The translations under genes and the position numbers were made by a program. Positions 49,060 through 60,959 of a DNA stretch of 64,000 nucleotides are shown here, piece by piece. Source of the DNA: Gossypium raimondii (Eukaryota > Streptophyta > Magnoliopsida > Malvales > Malvaceae); NCBI RefSeq assembly GCF_025698545.1, contig NC_068569.1, positions 1,488,001 through 1,552,000 on the forward strand. Direction: 5' to 3'. Below the pieces are notes generated by a model. The model was not told the origin of the DNA. It did no database searches and saw nothing but the letters and a program-made list of their open reading frames with translations. The first letter of the stretch is position 1, and each line of letters begins with the position of its first letter.

Positions 49060-50598
49060 CTAATTTTCAACATCACTAGGTCTATCTTCAAAAAGACCCT
49101 CAATCTCTTCAAGGGTTTTACCTTTTGTTTCAGGCAATAAAAAGTAGAAGAAAATGGTGGCCATTGTCATAATCCCTGCTAGTATAAAAAAAACTCTAGC
49201 AAATGTAATCTTGTTTGCAATGGTTAAGAAACTCATTGCAACACCACCACTCACCAGCCTGTTTACTGATATCGCAACGCTGGTGCCTTGTGCTCGATAT
49301 TTCATCGGGAAAATTTCAGATGAATACACCCATGTGATAGGGCCAATCCCTATGGAAAAGAATGAAAGGAAAGCACAAACTGCGATTATACTTAATACAA
49401 TAGCCCATGTAGGTTTACTGTTATTTTCTGCTAGAAATTTGGACCCCAAGCCTAACCCCACCAATGAAAAAACCATCCCTAGTGTGCCTAATAAAAGAAG
49501 AGGTCGCCTACCGAACCGGTCCAAGAAAAGAGCAGAAACCAGAACAAAGAATGTCTTGCTGAGCCCCATGATTACTGTAATGCCGAAAAGGTGTCGTTTG
49601 TTGTGGATTCCAGCAGCTTTGAACACTTGGGGACTGTAATAAACAACAGCATCATTGCCTGAAGCTTGCATGAAGAAGTTGATCCCAACAGCTGCTATAA
49701 GAATCCTACGAAGTGAAGGAGATGGGGTTAATAATAACTCTTTCCAAAAACCTTTACCACTGAATTGGCTCGAGTTTTCACTATCCAATCTCGAAGCAGC
49801 CATTTTTATTTCTTGAAACCTTGACTCAGCTTCTTCCATGGTGTGTGATATTTTTTGAATGATCTTTTTAGCTTCACCGTACCGGCCTTTCATCACGAGC
49901 CACCTAGGAGACTCAGGCATCGCTAAAACACCTAAACCAATAGCCGCGGCTGGTGCTCCTGCTATCCCCACCATTATTCTCCAATTTATACGATTGGGGA
50001 GACCAGCTAAAAAGTAGTTGGATAGGTAACCGAATAGGATACCTAAAGTAATGAAAAGTTCAGGTAATGATGCGAGAAACCCTCGGCTTGTTGCTGGTGA
50101 AAGCTCGGTGGTGTAAACTGGGGCGATCATAAGGGAGTAACCGACTCCGACACCGGCAATCACTCTGCCAGTCATTAAGAAAGGATAAGATGGTGCAAAT
50201 CCCATTAGAACTGCACCAACGAGAAATGTTGATGCTGCTAATACTATAGTCAAACGTCGACCGATCAAATCAGATGTTTTCCCAGCTAGGAGTGAACCAA
50301 ATAATGAACACACATTCAAAGAACCAACCAATATCTCTACTTCAATAGTTGAAATGTGAATGTTTTCTTTGATGAAAATGATCGCACCACTCATCACACC
50401 AATATCTAAAAACAAAATATTACCATTCATATCAGATAAAGATGACAATATATATATATAATTAAAGAAACACTCACCATAGCCGAGTAGAATTGAAGTT
50501 GCAGAAGCCAGTAGAGCAGCCGCAAAGGCATATTTGTTAAGAACGGGTTTTCTTGGATGAGGGACATCATGGGACGAACTGTTTTCCAAAGAATCCAT
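49060..50598 (-). CDS. Polyol/monosaccharide transporter (PLT/PMT family), two exons
   Basis: Minus-strand exons 50478-50598 and 49060-50405 join (TATG|AT) into 488 aa, giving LLGYDIGVMSGA in the first membrane helix. It belongs to the sugar-porter branch of the major facilitator superfamily, an H+-coupled carrier for linear polyols and monosaccharides. Motifs: DLIGRR (86-91), PESPRW (204-209) with VMKGR, QASGNDAVVYYSP (287-299), DRFGRR (336-341), GPITWVYSSEIFP (395-407) and PETKGK (465-470). Twelve hydrophobic segments fit. The ends and the AGKTSDLIGRR segment resemble Arabidopsis polyol transporter 6. The 72-nt intron (50406-50477) is a multiple of three with no in-frame stop, so retention would insert 24 residues rather than truncate. 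A TATA-like TATATAAAA lies at 50851-50859. Confidence 0.93.
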   Translation of the reverse strand: MDSLENSSSHDVPHPRKPVLNKYAFAAALLASATSILLGYGECFFNYIYILSSLSDMNGNILFLDIGVMSGAIIFIKENIHISTIEVEILVGSLNVCSLFGSLLAGKTSDLIGRRLTIVLAASTFLVGAVLMGFAPSYPFLMTGRVIAGVGVGYSLMIAPVYTTELSPATSRGFLASLPELFITLGILFGYLSNYFLAGLPNRINWRIMVGIAGAPAAAIGLGVLAMPESPRWLVMKGRYGEAKKIIQKISHTMEEAESRFQEIKMAASRLDSENSSQFSGKGFWKELLLTPSPSLRRILIAAVGINFFMQASGNDAVVYYSPQVFKAAGIHNKRHLFGITVIMGLSKTFFVLVSALFLDRFGRRPLLLLGTLGMVFSLVGLGLGSKFLAENNSKPTWAIVLSIIAVCAFLSFFSIGIGPITWVYSSEIFPMKYRAQGTSVAISVNRLVSGGVAMSFLTIANKITFARVFFILAGIMTMATIFFYFLLPETKGKTLEEIEGLFEDRPSDVEN

Positions 50599-50850
50599 AT
50601 CCGAAAACCCAATGACTGGTTTCTTTCAAATGTTCTTTTAAAAAACTTGGAGATGATCAATAATAATATTAGGCATGACTCTGCAAATGAAAAGTGTTCT
50701 TGGATTAATTAATGTATAAGGCGATATTATCATGGTGTCACCACCGTTTATGGATATGTTGGATTGATGTTAATGCTATCCAAACAACTTAACAAAATCC
50801 TTCTGCATCTCCTACTTTTACTCCTCTTCTTTTGCTTCACGGAGAATCTC

Positions 50851-50859
50851 TTTTATATA
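50851..50859 (-). promoter_or_regulatory. TATA box of the polyol transporter gene
   Basis: TATATAAAA on the minus strand ~250 bp upstream of the ATG at 50598. Confidence 0.45.
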
Positions 50860-50869
50860 TTATCTCTCC

Positions 50870-51872
50870 TTCTATATTAATGTTGTTGCAGTTCAATTCT
50901 AGGAAAATTATATGATGGGATTTGTCAGTGTAATTTTAAATTTTAACCAACAAATTTAATATAGTAACACTTGTTTATATATACAATATTATAAATTAAA
51001 ATAATGAAAATAAAGAGAAATGATGGCAATGGTTATAGTAGGGAATTTTGATTTAAAATTTGAAATATAAGAATAAATACAATTTAACACATTCTTTTAC
51101 ATTGACAATAACGTAAATACTAAGCTAAAACTAGTTTAATAAATTATCATTATAATTTTTTAATATATTAAATAATTGAGTGAACCCTAACAATGTAACA
51201 AAGAAATTATTACCATTATTTTAATTATTATTATTTTGCCAAATCACCATTTTTTTATTTTTTTATATAAAGTATTTTAAATAAGAGAAAATATAATCAA
51301 ATATTTCAGATAGTAAAAAGACTTTTGGGCCAGCAACTAGTGTTGGGCTGTTACTAAAATATTAATTAATCTAAAGCTAATCAATGATGTGGACTTGTGC
51401 ATAGAAGTCCATTTTAAAAGAATAAAAGCAAGAGAATGTTTGCATAATTATAAAAAAATCCGTTGCCTGAAGCATGTTCTTGGTAAGAATCTCTATGTCT
51501 CTCTCGCTACGTTATTCACTTTTCAGGCTCTTCAAAATTCCTTTGCTTCCATTGAAGAAGCCGCAAGGGTTCCAGATTTCTCCCTATTTACTTCTTTTGC
51601 CACTCTGCTCTGCTCTTCTTTACTCTTTAGAGTTTTTACTTATGTCTGATTTTTTGGAGAAAACCTCAAATTACTAGTTTATTTTAATATAGTGATGACA
51701 CGCCACCGTTTTTCTCGTTTTCTTTGAAAAAAAACCCGACTCCTTGCAGTTTCTGTTGCAGACTGTGGACATCTAAAACTCTGTCTTGTAGCGCAAAAGT
51801 CTGGGTATATTATGCACCGAGTGTGTTCGAAGAAATTCCTCTAAGAAATTAAATTACTAGAAAGGTTTAAAA
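50870..51872. other. Intergenic region and leader of the DnaJ-type gene
   Basis: AT-rich to about 51380. From 51420 to 51872 it is pyrimidine-rich and probably holds promoter and 5' UTR of the gene starting at 51873. Short open frames at 51389-51677 are not supported as proteins. Confidence 0.45.
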
Positions 51873-52368
51873 ATGATCCCAAAGCAATTTCGTATATTGG
51901 GAAAAGGCGCTGCGATAGTTTTTGGAGGATTTATGGCTCTCAATCTTGCAGCTACCGTTGCCATTGGTGCATTTCGCTCTGTAGCCGAAAGGAATCGGGT
52001 AAAAGACAATTTGCCAACATCTTCTCTTTTTCTTGTTTTCTTAATTTCAATCTTACTCTCTGGGTTTTGTAGAGAAAATTTGCCTTGCCTTGTGGGGTTT
52101 GTAAAGGGAAAGGATTTTACTTATGCAAGCTGTGCAACGGAAATGCTACAATAAAGTGGTCACCTTTGTATGATCCTATTCATATTAACCCTTGTGTTTG
52201 CCCTACTTGTGATGGTAACAGGTTAGCCTTCTTTCTTTTTATCCATTCAATACTGTGTTTTCTTCTCAGAGAGGATTTTCTATTGGTTTCTGATGGTTTC
52301 TCTCTCTCTCATGGGATTATTACAGGGTGCAGCGCTGCTTAAACTGTCTTGGCAAAGGTTATAGTTGA
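51873..52368 (+). CDS. Small membrane-anchored protein with DnaJ-type CxxC motifs (SSUH2-like), three exons
   Basis: Exons 51873-51998, 52073-52221 and 52326-52368 join in phase into 105 aa. Residues 11-34 (GKGAAIVFGGF...) form one hydrophobic helix after a short basic N-terminus. The rest is a cysteine-rich domain resembling the DnaJ zinc-binding region, with C49/C52 (CGVCKGKG), C60/C63 (CKLCNGN), C85/C88 (CPTCDGN) and C96/C99 (CLNCLGKG). There is no J domain, so it is not a full Hsp40 co-chaperone. Small plant proteins of this kind are annotated SSUH2-like or DnaJ zinc-finger superfamily, often organellar, with thiol-exchange roles proposed. The function here is inferred only from the domain. 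Confidence 0.88.
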
Positions 52369-52668
52369 CTACTACTTAACTTGTAAGAGTTTCGATTGTC
52401 ATTGCTTTATAATTCTGAATTCCATTTTGTAAGTGAATAATTTTCTGCTATGTATTAGAGCCTTATTCTTGCTGCTTTATAATCTATGTTACACCGTCTT
52501 CATGGCAATCAGAAAATCAAGAAGCCATCTCGCAATGCAATGAGGTACTTCAAATCTCTATAGAAATCCAGTCTCCTTTATGTTGGCCATCATGAAACTT
52601 GTGTTACTGAAACTAGATGACTGTTATCTTTCCAAGGTCTTGTTATTTCATTTCATCGTCGACTGACA

Positions 52669-52751
52669 TTCAAAATTTTGATGAACTGCTTGCTTTCTGC
52701 GATTGTCTCTGACAAGATCGATGAAATGAACTACTGCTACCTGATTTTGAA
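52669..52751 (+). ncRNA. Candidate C/D-box snoRNA
   Basis: Terminal stem TTCAAAA (52669-52675) pairs with TTTTGAA (52745-52751). Inside it are a C box TTGATGA (52678-52684; the first base departs from RTGATGA), an internal CTGA (52709-52712, D'), CGATGAA (52719-52725, C') and CTGA (52741-52744, D). Spacing and overall length (83 nt) fit plant C/D snoRNAs, and it lies ~300 bp downstream of a coding region, within probable transcript. Candidate guides lie just upstream of each CTGA. I could not assign an rRNA or snRNA target from memory. Confidence 0.4.
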
Positions 52752-54139
52752 CTACAATAGGATTACATGCTCTACGAGCTGCTGTGGGTCATGACCCCAG
52801 TTTGCAAGATGGTTGCCAAGTTAATGTGATTTACAGTACAATTAAATTCGCAAATCCTATTAAAGTGAGTTGGTACTGGGAAATCCAATTTTTTTTCCTT
52901 TGAACTCTTTTAGATCACTTTCTTAATCACATGAATTATAATTAGATCAATAGCTCCTTCAAATGAGTATGTTCCTTGGATTGGGAAGAAACTATATATA
53001 TATATTGGTATTTTTCATTTTCGTTTTACAGTCTGCGCAGTTCGTGATTATCTTTCCTTACAATGTCGTCTCCATCTCTCCTTGGAATGCAATGTCTTAC
53101 TATTGTACTCAACACTTGTTAGTCTATAATTATAAATTTAACTCTTAACATTTCTCATTTTGTCATTATGATTCTAATTGATTTTCTTTTTTTTACCCTT
53201 AACTTTCAATGTTTGGATGAAAAAGTTAATTGAATTGTTGAAACTTTACCAATACTAAAGTGGTAACTTACATGCCATTTTACATGTATTTGAATTTTAT
53301 TTTAAAATTTTAGGTTAAAATTTTAATAATTCAATCAATTTTCATTAAAAAATAATTTGATTAATTTTTGAAGATTAAGGGTTAAAGTAATAAAAAATAA
53401 AATCAACATAAAAGACATAATCAATAAAGCATTAAATTTATCGTTATCTTAAAACTATAAGAAAGAAACTAATTCAATCTAGTTCATTTCAATTTTATTT
53501 TCTTTTAATCTTTGACTGTGATCATTGTTAATAAAATATATAATGTATATTTGTGTAAATTAATTTATAAATTGTGTTTAGGTTATTCAACTTTCAAAAG
53601 TTATATAAAATCATTAATATTATAAACTTGTTACACTTTGATCATCGATCCATTAACTTCTATTAAGAAGATGTGACATATTAATTCAAAGGGTTAATAA
53701 CTAAATCGACCCTTGAATTATAAATTTTTTGAAAGGTTGAATTATAGTTAAAGTATCATTTTGATACCTTTGAAAAACTTCAAAATAAAAAAAAATTGAA
53801 AGGAAAAAATATAAATAAAATAAAATATGAAAGTATGTAAAAGATCATGAATATATATATAAATTTAGAAATTATATATATCTTAATATTAATCTCTAGA
53901 ATTACCTATACTCATAAAAGTATAATATGATTTAGCACACTCAATTCACTTGATAATATTTCTCCATATGTAAAATTTTAAAAATAATTACAAAATCAAC
54001 TGTTAAAAAATTTGCAACCTTCTTGCAACACTGGAGCCCAAACTTTATTTTTTGAGATTTCTTTTTATCTTTACAAGTAATTTCTACCTTCTGATTGTTC
54101 TTTTTCTTCATTCTTGTTTTTCAATTTCTACCTTCTTGC
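52752..54139. other. Spacer, no gene seen
   Basis: The first few hundred bases may still be transcript of the preceding gene. The remainder is AT-rich without recognisable coding. Confidence 0.5.
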
Positions 54140-54320
54140 AATAATGGAAGAAAAAAAATCCCATATCTTCATCGCTCTCCTCTCTCTTCCTTTTTCTCCT
54201 CAACGGCAGGAGCCTCTGCGACAGCAGCACCTCCACCTCCGATGAAGCCTCTGCCTCCACATCTCCAATAATCATATGGAAAACGGCAGAATTATGGGTG
54301 ACGACAGAACCTGAAAGTTG
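54140..54320 (-). pseudogene. Pseudogene fragment of 60S acidic ribosomal protein P3
   Basis: On the minus strand SGSVVTHNSAVFHMIIG (about 54314-54264) matches the P3 segment SFSLVTPxSAVFQVIIG. The next ~80 bases, read one frame over, give a Gly/Ala-rich hinge (GGRGFIGGGGAAVAEAP then AVEEKKEE), the hallmark of stalk P-proteins. The original frame then returns for EESDEDMGF, the C-terminal signature of the stalk. Two compensating frame changes thus bracket the hinge, and the normal SLFD end is replaced by FFFHY. Upstream of 54320 the P3 N-terminal half is not recognisable. Functional stalk P3 binds translation GTPases through its C-terminus; this copy is a broken fragment. Confidence 0.8.
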
Positions 54321-54404
54321 TGTTAGTGTTGTTGAGAAATGTGATGTAAAGTTTCCAAAAGAGAAGTTTTTTGTTGATGGTGGCACTAAATCATCCATTA
54401 ACAA

Positions 54405-55166
54405 ACCTTTGACCTCTAAACTATAACTTAATTTAGATTTTTATTGAGATTGAAATTTTAAAAGATGTATGATAAACATTTGCTGAGATAAAAGATAATA
54501 GTTAATGAGAAATTCATTTTTTATTTTCTTGAATTTTTATATGATTTTTTATTGAAGTCTTTTAAAATGTATTGATTTTGAAGAAGCCTTTTAAATAATT
54601 TTGGTTATAGTTTAAAGGTCAAAATTAGAGTATCACGTCATTATTTCGTTAAGAAAATAACAAAAGTTAATAAATGAATTACTAAAATGTAATAATTTGA
54701 TAACATTAGTAATTATTATGTAAGTTTTCAAAGTTAGGTGATTGAAACGTAATTTCAAATAGATTTTAATGATGATCGTGTAATTTACCTATATATTTTT
54801 ATATTTAAATCCAATAAAATGATTAAAAATATTTTTAATTATGAAATGATTGAAAATTAAAAAAAAGAATTTATGAATCTAAAGAGCTTGAGTCAAATGT
54901 ATAATAATTTATTTAAATTATTACGTGTAGAAAAATAATAATATTTTTGTGCATGATATTAATCGTAAGCGCAGCCGCCAGCGAGTGAACAGCTGTATTC
55001 ACAAAACCTCCGCTAAGGAAGTTTAAAAAAAATAAAAAAAGATCAAGCGCGCGCGTGGTAATTAGTCATTCTCCGTCCTCGTCGAATCCCGAAACGGCGC
55101 CGATTTTTCAAATTTCGGAAGAACAAAAATTTATTGAACCGAACTTATCCACGTCAGCTTCCACCT
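54405..55166. other. Spacer, no gene seen
   Basis: AT-rich up to about 54960, then GC-richer sequence leading into the DUF1644 promoter. Confidence 0.55.
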
Positions 55167-55176
55167 TATATAAATA
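55167..55176 (+). promoter_or_regulatory. TATA box of the DUF1644 gene
   Basis: TATATAAATA preceded by an ACGTCA-type element (CCACGTCAGC at about 55149-55158). It is followed after ~30 bp by a CT-rich leader typical of a plant transcription start near 55205. Confidence 0.6.
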
Positions 55177-55204
55177 TAAGATGCCCCCTATTTTTTCTCA
55201 AACA

Positions 55205-56922
55205 CTTAATTTTTTTCTAATCTTTTTTGTTTGGATTTTGGAGCTCAAACAAAAAAGGAAGCTCGAAAGAGCCCTAAGTAAGAAAAAAAGCTGCCTCTCC
55301 CTCTCTTCCTTTAGTTTTCTTTTTCTTTCGGCTTCTCTCACTATTCAAATCCCTAATCACCAAATTTAAATTCTGTTAGTATTTAAAAGAGAGAAGAAAA
55401 AAAATTGAATCCAGTTTAAAGGATCTTAGCCTCCAAATCAAATCGGGAGTCTGTTCGTTTTTTTTTCTATTGACGCCTCGAAGTTGAAGTTGCTGGTAAT
55501 TATCTAATTCGAAAAACCTCTTGTTTTTCATTTCTATTCGGGTTTCGAAGGGCTCGAGTTTACCCTGATCTGATCGATTCCAGTATTTTTCTTCGGGTTA
55601 TTATAAGTTCCCGATTCGATTTCTTTTTTCTTTTCACGTATTTATTTCATTGCGAAAGACTTTCTTTGTCGGGGGTTTTGAACTTAATGTTTTTGTTTTA
55701 TTCGAAATCGATTTAATTTGTTTAATTTTGGAGCTCAAAGAAATTTTATTCCTGAGATTATTATCGCTTCGGATATTGTGTCCTTTTTTTTTTTGGTATT
55801 TCGATATCACTCTCCGCTTGAATTTAACATTTTTTTTTGCGCATGAAATCAAATTTGATGCTATGTAAAGTGCTAGTTTTGTTTGGGATACTTGCCGCAG
55901 TTTCTTATAGTTGAGTTTCAATCTGGATAATTGATAAGGTTACATGTCGGGTTAATCTCTTTTGGATGAAAATAAATAAATAAAGATTTGTGGGAAGATT
56001 ACTAATGGATAGTTTCGCCGTTTTCGGTTCATGTTGGCACTAGCTTTGCTTAAGGATTTTTTTTATCTTGTTCTAGTTGGTTGTAAGAAGTAAGCTTTTG
56101 TGCAAAAAGAAGTAATTGTTTATGATAGTGCCTGAGACAATTGTAGGACCCTAATGAAGCAAACAGATGGAAAACAGCATCAAATTTTCGAAGGAGTTAC
56201 AATTGCACAAGAGTACTATTTGCTGGATTTGATAAGGCCCGGTGATTATGGAATAAGATGTTGCAATTGATGGGTGGTTTGTCTTCTTTTGAATTCAAGT
56301 GATTTAGATTTTAGATTGTTTTGACTTTTTGAGTTGTTTAACTTTAAAGCATGAGGAAAATTTTTTGAAACCAACTGAACTAAGGTAGTGTCCGTTTGGA
56401 TTTTGGGAATTTGTCCTTGGTTAGGGAGTTATTGAATTATATTTAAGATTAACTTCGGTTCTGACTTATTATTACTATGATGCAGTTCTAGAATCATCTC
56501 TGCTACAATCATAACTAGCAGCATCATTTCTCCCGATATAGTTGTTGAATGCCAACTAATTGGCCGACAGATTTATTTACTTATTTCTGTGACATCTATA
56601 AGCTATTTCTAGCGCTTATCTGATATTGTGAAATTTCATTTTTAAATGTACAATATCTTCTCTTTTTTATTTTTTCCCTTGAAATCTATGACATGTTTGT
56701 GAAGCTTTGGTTTTCCATTTTCATACATTGTATCTTTACTTGGGATTTTCTTTATTTATTTTTACTTGTTAGCCTTGTGTCAGTTCTTTTTTCTTCTGAA
56801 TCTTATACTCTTTAATGCATTAACTAGTGATGGTGTTATGTTTTGTATTTTAATCAGTCAGTTTCTGCCTTCTCAAAGGTCCAGTAACTTAGCATTAGTT
56901 TTGGCACGTTAGAGAGTTCAAC
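55205..56922 (+). other. 5' UTR exon and long 5' UTR intron of the DUF1644 gene
   Basis: A CT-rich leader (about 55205-55495) ends at a donor-like CTG|GTAATT at 55496. The sequence from there to about 56912 is T-rich like a plant intron and ends at a possible acceptor GTTAG|AGAG ten bases before the ATG. Exact splice sites are inferred; another acceptor at about 56857-56880 is possible. Confidence 0.55.
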
Positions 56923-57933
56923 ATGCCGAAGGTCAGAAGAGATCGTTCCCTATCTTCTGATAGGTGTAGGAGATCTCCCTTTTCGTGCCACCAATCTTCA
57001 CCAAAATTCCCTTCTGAAACTGAGGAAAATCTAAAGGAATGGGAAGATGCCAGGTGCCCTGTCTGCATGGAGCATCCTCACAATGCAATTCTGCTCGTAT
57101 GTTCTTCCCATGAGAAGGGTTGCCGTCCATACATGTGTGATACAAGTTATCGCCACTCTAACTGTTTTGATCAGTTTCGCAAGTCATTTTCAGATACCTC
57201 CGCGACAACACCACAAAATCCTCAACTAGGAGCTCAACTTGTAACCACAAACCTATCACCAGTTGTGAATGCAACTTCAGAATCAACTGTCTCCGAGTTG
57301 CGGGAAGAAAGGACTGAGGAAGGTCCCTCCAACCCATCTATTGTCTCATGTGAAAACCAGGTGCTCCCAAAACTAGTATGCCCTCTATGTCGTGGTGAGG
57401 TAAAAGATTGGCTTGTTGTAGAGCCTGCTCGTCATTTCATGAATGCCAAATCTAGAAGCTGTTCCTCTGAAACATGTAATTTTACTGGTTCCTATAAAGA
57501 CCTAAGGAAACATGCTAGACTAGAGCACCCTTCTGCCCGCCCATCTGAGGCTGATCCTGAGCGACAACGAAACTGGAGGAGGTTGGAGCGTCAAAGAGAC
57601 CTTGGAGACTTGCTCAGCACACTTCAATCTTCATTTGGGGAGGAGAGGGCTGATGACAGCATTTTGCCAATTGATGATGGTAGTTGGCTGACCGTCTTTT
57701 TCCTTATTCGAGTGTTTCAACCAGGGTCTAGTCCTAGGAGCAGCAGTTGGTCTGGCACCTCAAGAGCGAGAGCTCAACTGAGTATTAGGAGGAGATCCAC
57801 AAGACTGTGGGGAGAAAGCTATGATGGGGAACCCGGATCTACCAGAGATGAGGACAATGAGTCTTCAGATAGTGGATCATTTCCTTGGAGGCGCCGTGTA
57901 AGGCGACGGACATCTCCCGATAATCAACCATGA
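56923..57933 (+). CDS. DUF1644 zinc-binding protein, single coding exon
   Basis: An uninterrupted frame of 336 aa. The N-terminal RING-like cluster has C45/C48 (CPVCMEHPHNAILLVC), C60, C67, C72, C81 with the family block YMCDTSYRHSNCFDQF. A second cluster has C153/C156 (LVCPLCRGEVKDW), then a C2H2-like C180/C185/H197/H202 (CNFTGSYKDLRKHARLEHP). The tail is Arg/Ser-rich (from about 255), with possible nuclear localisation clusters such as RRRVRRR near the end. DUF1644 proteins are plant-specific and in rice linked to ABA and stress responses; biochemical activity is not established. The start is the first ATG after the inferred 5' UTR intron. Confidence 0.93.
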   Translation: MPKVRRDRSLSSDRCRRSPFSCHQSSPKFPSETEENLKEWEDARCPVCMEHPHNAILLVCSSHEKGCRPYMCDTSYRHSNCFDQFRKSFSDTSATTPQNPQLGAQLVTTNLSPVVNATSESTVSELREERTEEGPSNPSIVSCENQVLPKLVCPLCRGEVKDWLVVEPARHFMNAKSRSCSSETCNFTGSYKDLRKHARLEHPSARPSEADPERQRNWRRLERQRDLGDLLSTLQSSFGEERADDSILPIDDGSWLTVFFLIRVFQPGSSPRSSSWSGTSRARAQLSIRRRSTRLWGESYDGEPGSTRDEDNESSDSGSFPWRRRVRRRTSPDNQP

Positions 57934-59504
57934 CTGTCATTGTATCTTTAATGTGCTCTGTTTCTTGTTTGCATGTGAAAGTTTCAATTGTAAGTGTCAT
58001 GCAAATTCGTATACATTTTTTAATTGTTTGCTTTAGTTCCTTCTTGGCATAGCTATAGTAGATTATAATATAGTAACGAACTGATTCCAATTTTTGGTGA
58101 TTTAGGTTGGACAACAAGAGGAATATATAAAGTCCATTGCTCGAGCGTCTCTTGTATCTGTTGCGCACAGCGTGGAACAAAGTTGGGGTCCCCAGTTGTT
58201 GGGTGTTTTTATCAAATGAGTGAACAAGTTTTAAGGTATCTGGGAACTTGAAATCATGCAGTATACCTTTTTCTGATTGGCAGCAATTTTATATTCTGTC
58301 TTTATGGCTGCAATAATTTGAAGGCTTACTTTTTATGAGGGACATTTGTTTCTGGGTTCGTTGAACAACTGTTATGATGTTCTATTCCTGCCAGGTCTGC
58401 CATTTGTTTAAAGATACTATGTTCTAATTAAAATGAATTCAACGGAGATGTGGTGGTTATTAGAGAGGTTTAGAGGGTGCAATTCTAGCCAAGGATAAGA
58501 TGCCAACTCAAAGAGATGTATTTCTTAATAATGAAATTTTCAAGGGAATATTTATTAATAATGATATAATAAATAAACATGTTATTTTAAAACATAATAA
58601 ATATAAGATATTGTATTTATGTTTGACTGAGGGAAAAATTATACAAAAGCGATTATTTTTTAAAATCCTCATTTTGGGATTATTTTCATTATCTTTCATC
58701 TTTTAAATTCCATGACATTGATTGGAGTTTCATTTCGCATTCATTAGTTCACGAATAGATTTTTTTCTCAGCAACGAATGTAAATTGTTATTGGACCATA
58801 ATAATTTTTGTAATACATCTAAAATATTTGATTTATCATTTAATATAAAAAATCAATTAAGTTCTTTTAAGAAAATGCATTGAATTAAGTCCTTGAATTT
58901 TTAAATTGTATTAGTTAAGTTCTTTCATCAACGTTTTCCATTTTTAACCATTATGTCACTGACATTGCCATTGACGGAGTTAATGTAGTAGTCCTATGTC
59001 AGCAAAAATAAAAATTTAAAAGTTGCATGAGCTACGTGGATGAAGTTTATAAACTAAAACGCTTATATAAAAGTATGGAAAACTAAATTCTCATCGATTC
59101 CAAATGAAAGTATGTGGTCGCTTATCTTGAGCACTCCATTCGAGTTGGTATTGGAAATGTGTTTTGTCATCCAAACGAATTAGCGATATTGTCATTATAA
59201 AAATAAATGAAAATAAAAGAAATTATGAAATATTAAATTAAAACAACAAGAAATTGAGAGAAATTGAATGAAAAATTGAGAATCAAATAGTTGAGAGAAT
59301 TGAGAGAATAGGATTTGAATGCAAAAGCACGAAAATGAGTTAGGTTTATATAGCAAATAAAATAGCTGTTAGGGAAAAAATTAGCCATTTAAAAAAAACA
59401 TTGGAAATTAGTCGTTGGACTTTTTGACCATTTGACAAAAACGCATCCAGCAGGATGCATTTTCAGTCGAGATCGCAATAGGGATGCTGAAAGTACATCC
59501 TATA
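57934..59504. other. DUF1644 3' UTR and repeat-like spacer
   Basis: About 57934-58320 is probably 3' UTR. From about 58850 the 'aattaagtccttgaatttt' and 'gttaattaagttct' type sequence resembles dispersed plant repeats. At 59437-59470 a small inverted motif (GCATCCAGCAGGATGC) abuts the solo LTR insertion site. Confidence 0.45.
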
Positions 59505-60959
59505 TGTAACAACTCGATTTTTCAGTGGTGTTGGAAACAGTGGTTCGAGGCCACCAAATCCGGCAAGTAAGTTCATAAATATGATTTTAAAAAGGTTTTT
59601 GAATTAGTAATTTGTGTTTTATAATGATTTATTAGATCAAGTGGTTTTAGAAACTGAGGTATCGGGACCTCGTTTCTATAAATCAAATCTTAAATATTTT
59701 TATAAATATTTATGGAGTGTCATTAAGATGGTATTAAAGTTTTGTTGAAAAACTTTAATGTTTTGATAGTCAATTAATGAAAAAGACTAAATTAAAAGGT
59801 GTAAAACTTGTTAAAAATAATAATTAGGTGATTAAATGGCTTAATTAATAAATAAAGAAGGAGCTAAGTAATAATTGTACCTAAATTTAATGGATGAGGA
59901 AGCATAAGAGAAAAAATAATAAAATAAAGCCATTCAATGGCAAAATTGTATTTTTTGTGAAATTATAATAAAACAAATTAGATTTGGATAGTTTTCTAAA
60001 CATTTCTTTTTCAATTTTCGGTTCAAAACAGACATAGAAGAGAGCTTAAGCTGGTTGTTCAATTTTTGCTTCTTGTGAGTTCAAATCTTACCCGTTTCTT
60101 GTAATTTTTATATTTTTGAGATTGTTACAATTAGGTCCAACTAAACCTTACCTTAGTTTTTGATTTTATTAAAAATTTTGGAAGTTGCCATTGATAAATA
60201 TTAGATTTTTTTTATGAATAACATGGATTTAAAGCTTTGATTATGTTGTATGATGATTTTATAAAGTGATTTTGTTAAATATTGATTTTAGGATTAAATT
60301 GTGAAAAGGTTAAAAATACAAGGGTTTTTGTGAAATTATTATATAAATGGGATTTTTTGAATATCATGAACATTTGGTTAGCTTTTTTTATTAAAATGGT
60401 TAATTTTCATGTTTTGGGCTCAAGGGCTAAATTGAATAAAAGTAAAACTTTAGGGGAAATTTTGTAAAAATGTCAAAAAGACCAAATTGCATGAAACGAA
60501 GTGTTTTATTGTCTAAATTAATATATGGAATGAAATTATTAATTTATATCAAGGTCGAGTGGAAAATTGAGGAAAATAAAAAATTACCAAAAAGTCCCTA
60601 AATCTTGGTATTTCTGCAATTTAACTAGGTAAGTTCGTATGAACTGTATTCTGTATAATTTTGATTAAAGTGAATGTTAATTGGTAATTGGTATTATATA
60701 TATATATATATATATATATTCTATTTTAGGAATTGAATTATTGTTGGAAATATATTATCGAATTTAATACTCAGTTTGAATTGAATGCGAGATTTGATAC
60801 TTTCGTAAATTGGTGTATGGTGGTATTGGAGGGAGATGTCGACATATTACCCAAGTAAACCGGGGTTCAGCATTTGTTGCGAACTCTCGTGTTTTACTTT
60901 TTGTTTGGAGTGATTTGGGTGGATCAGCTCTCACAAGCTTCGATTTAGCTCTCACGATA

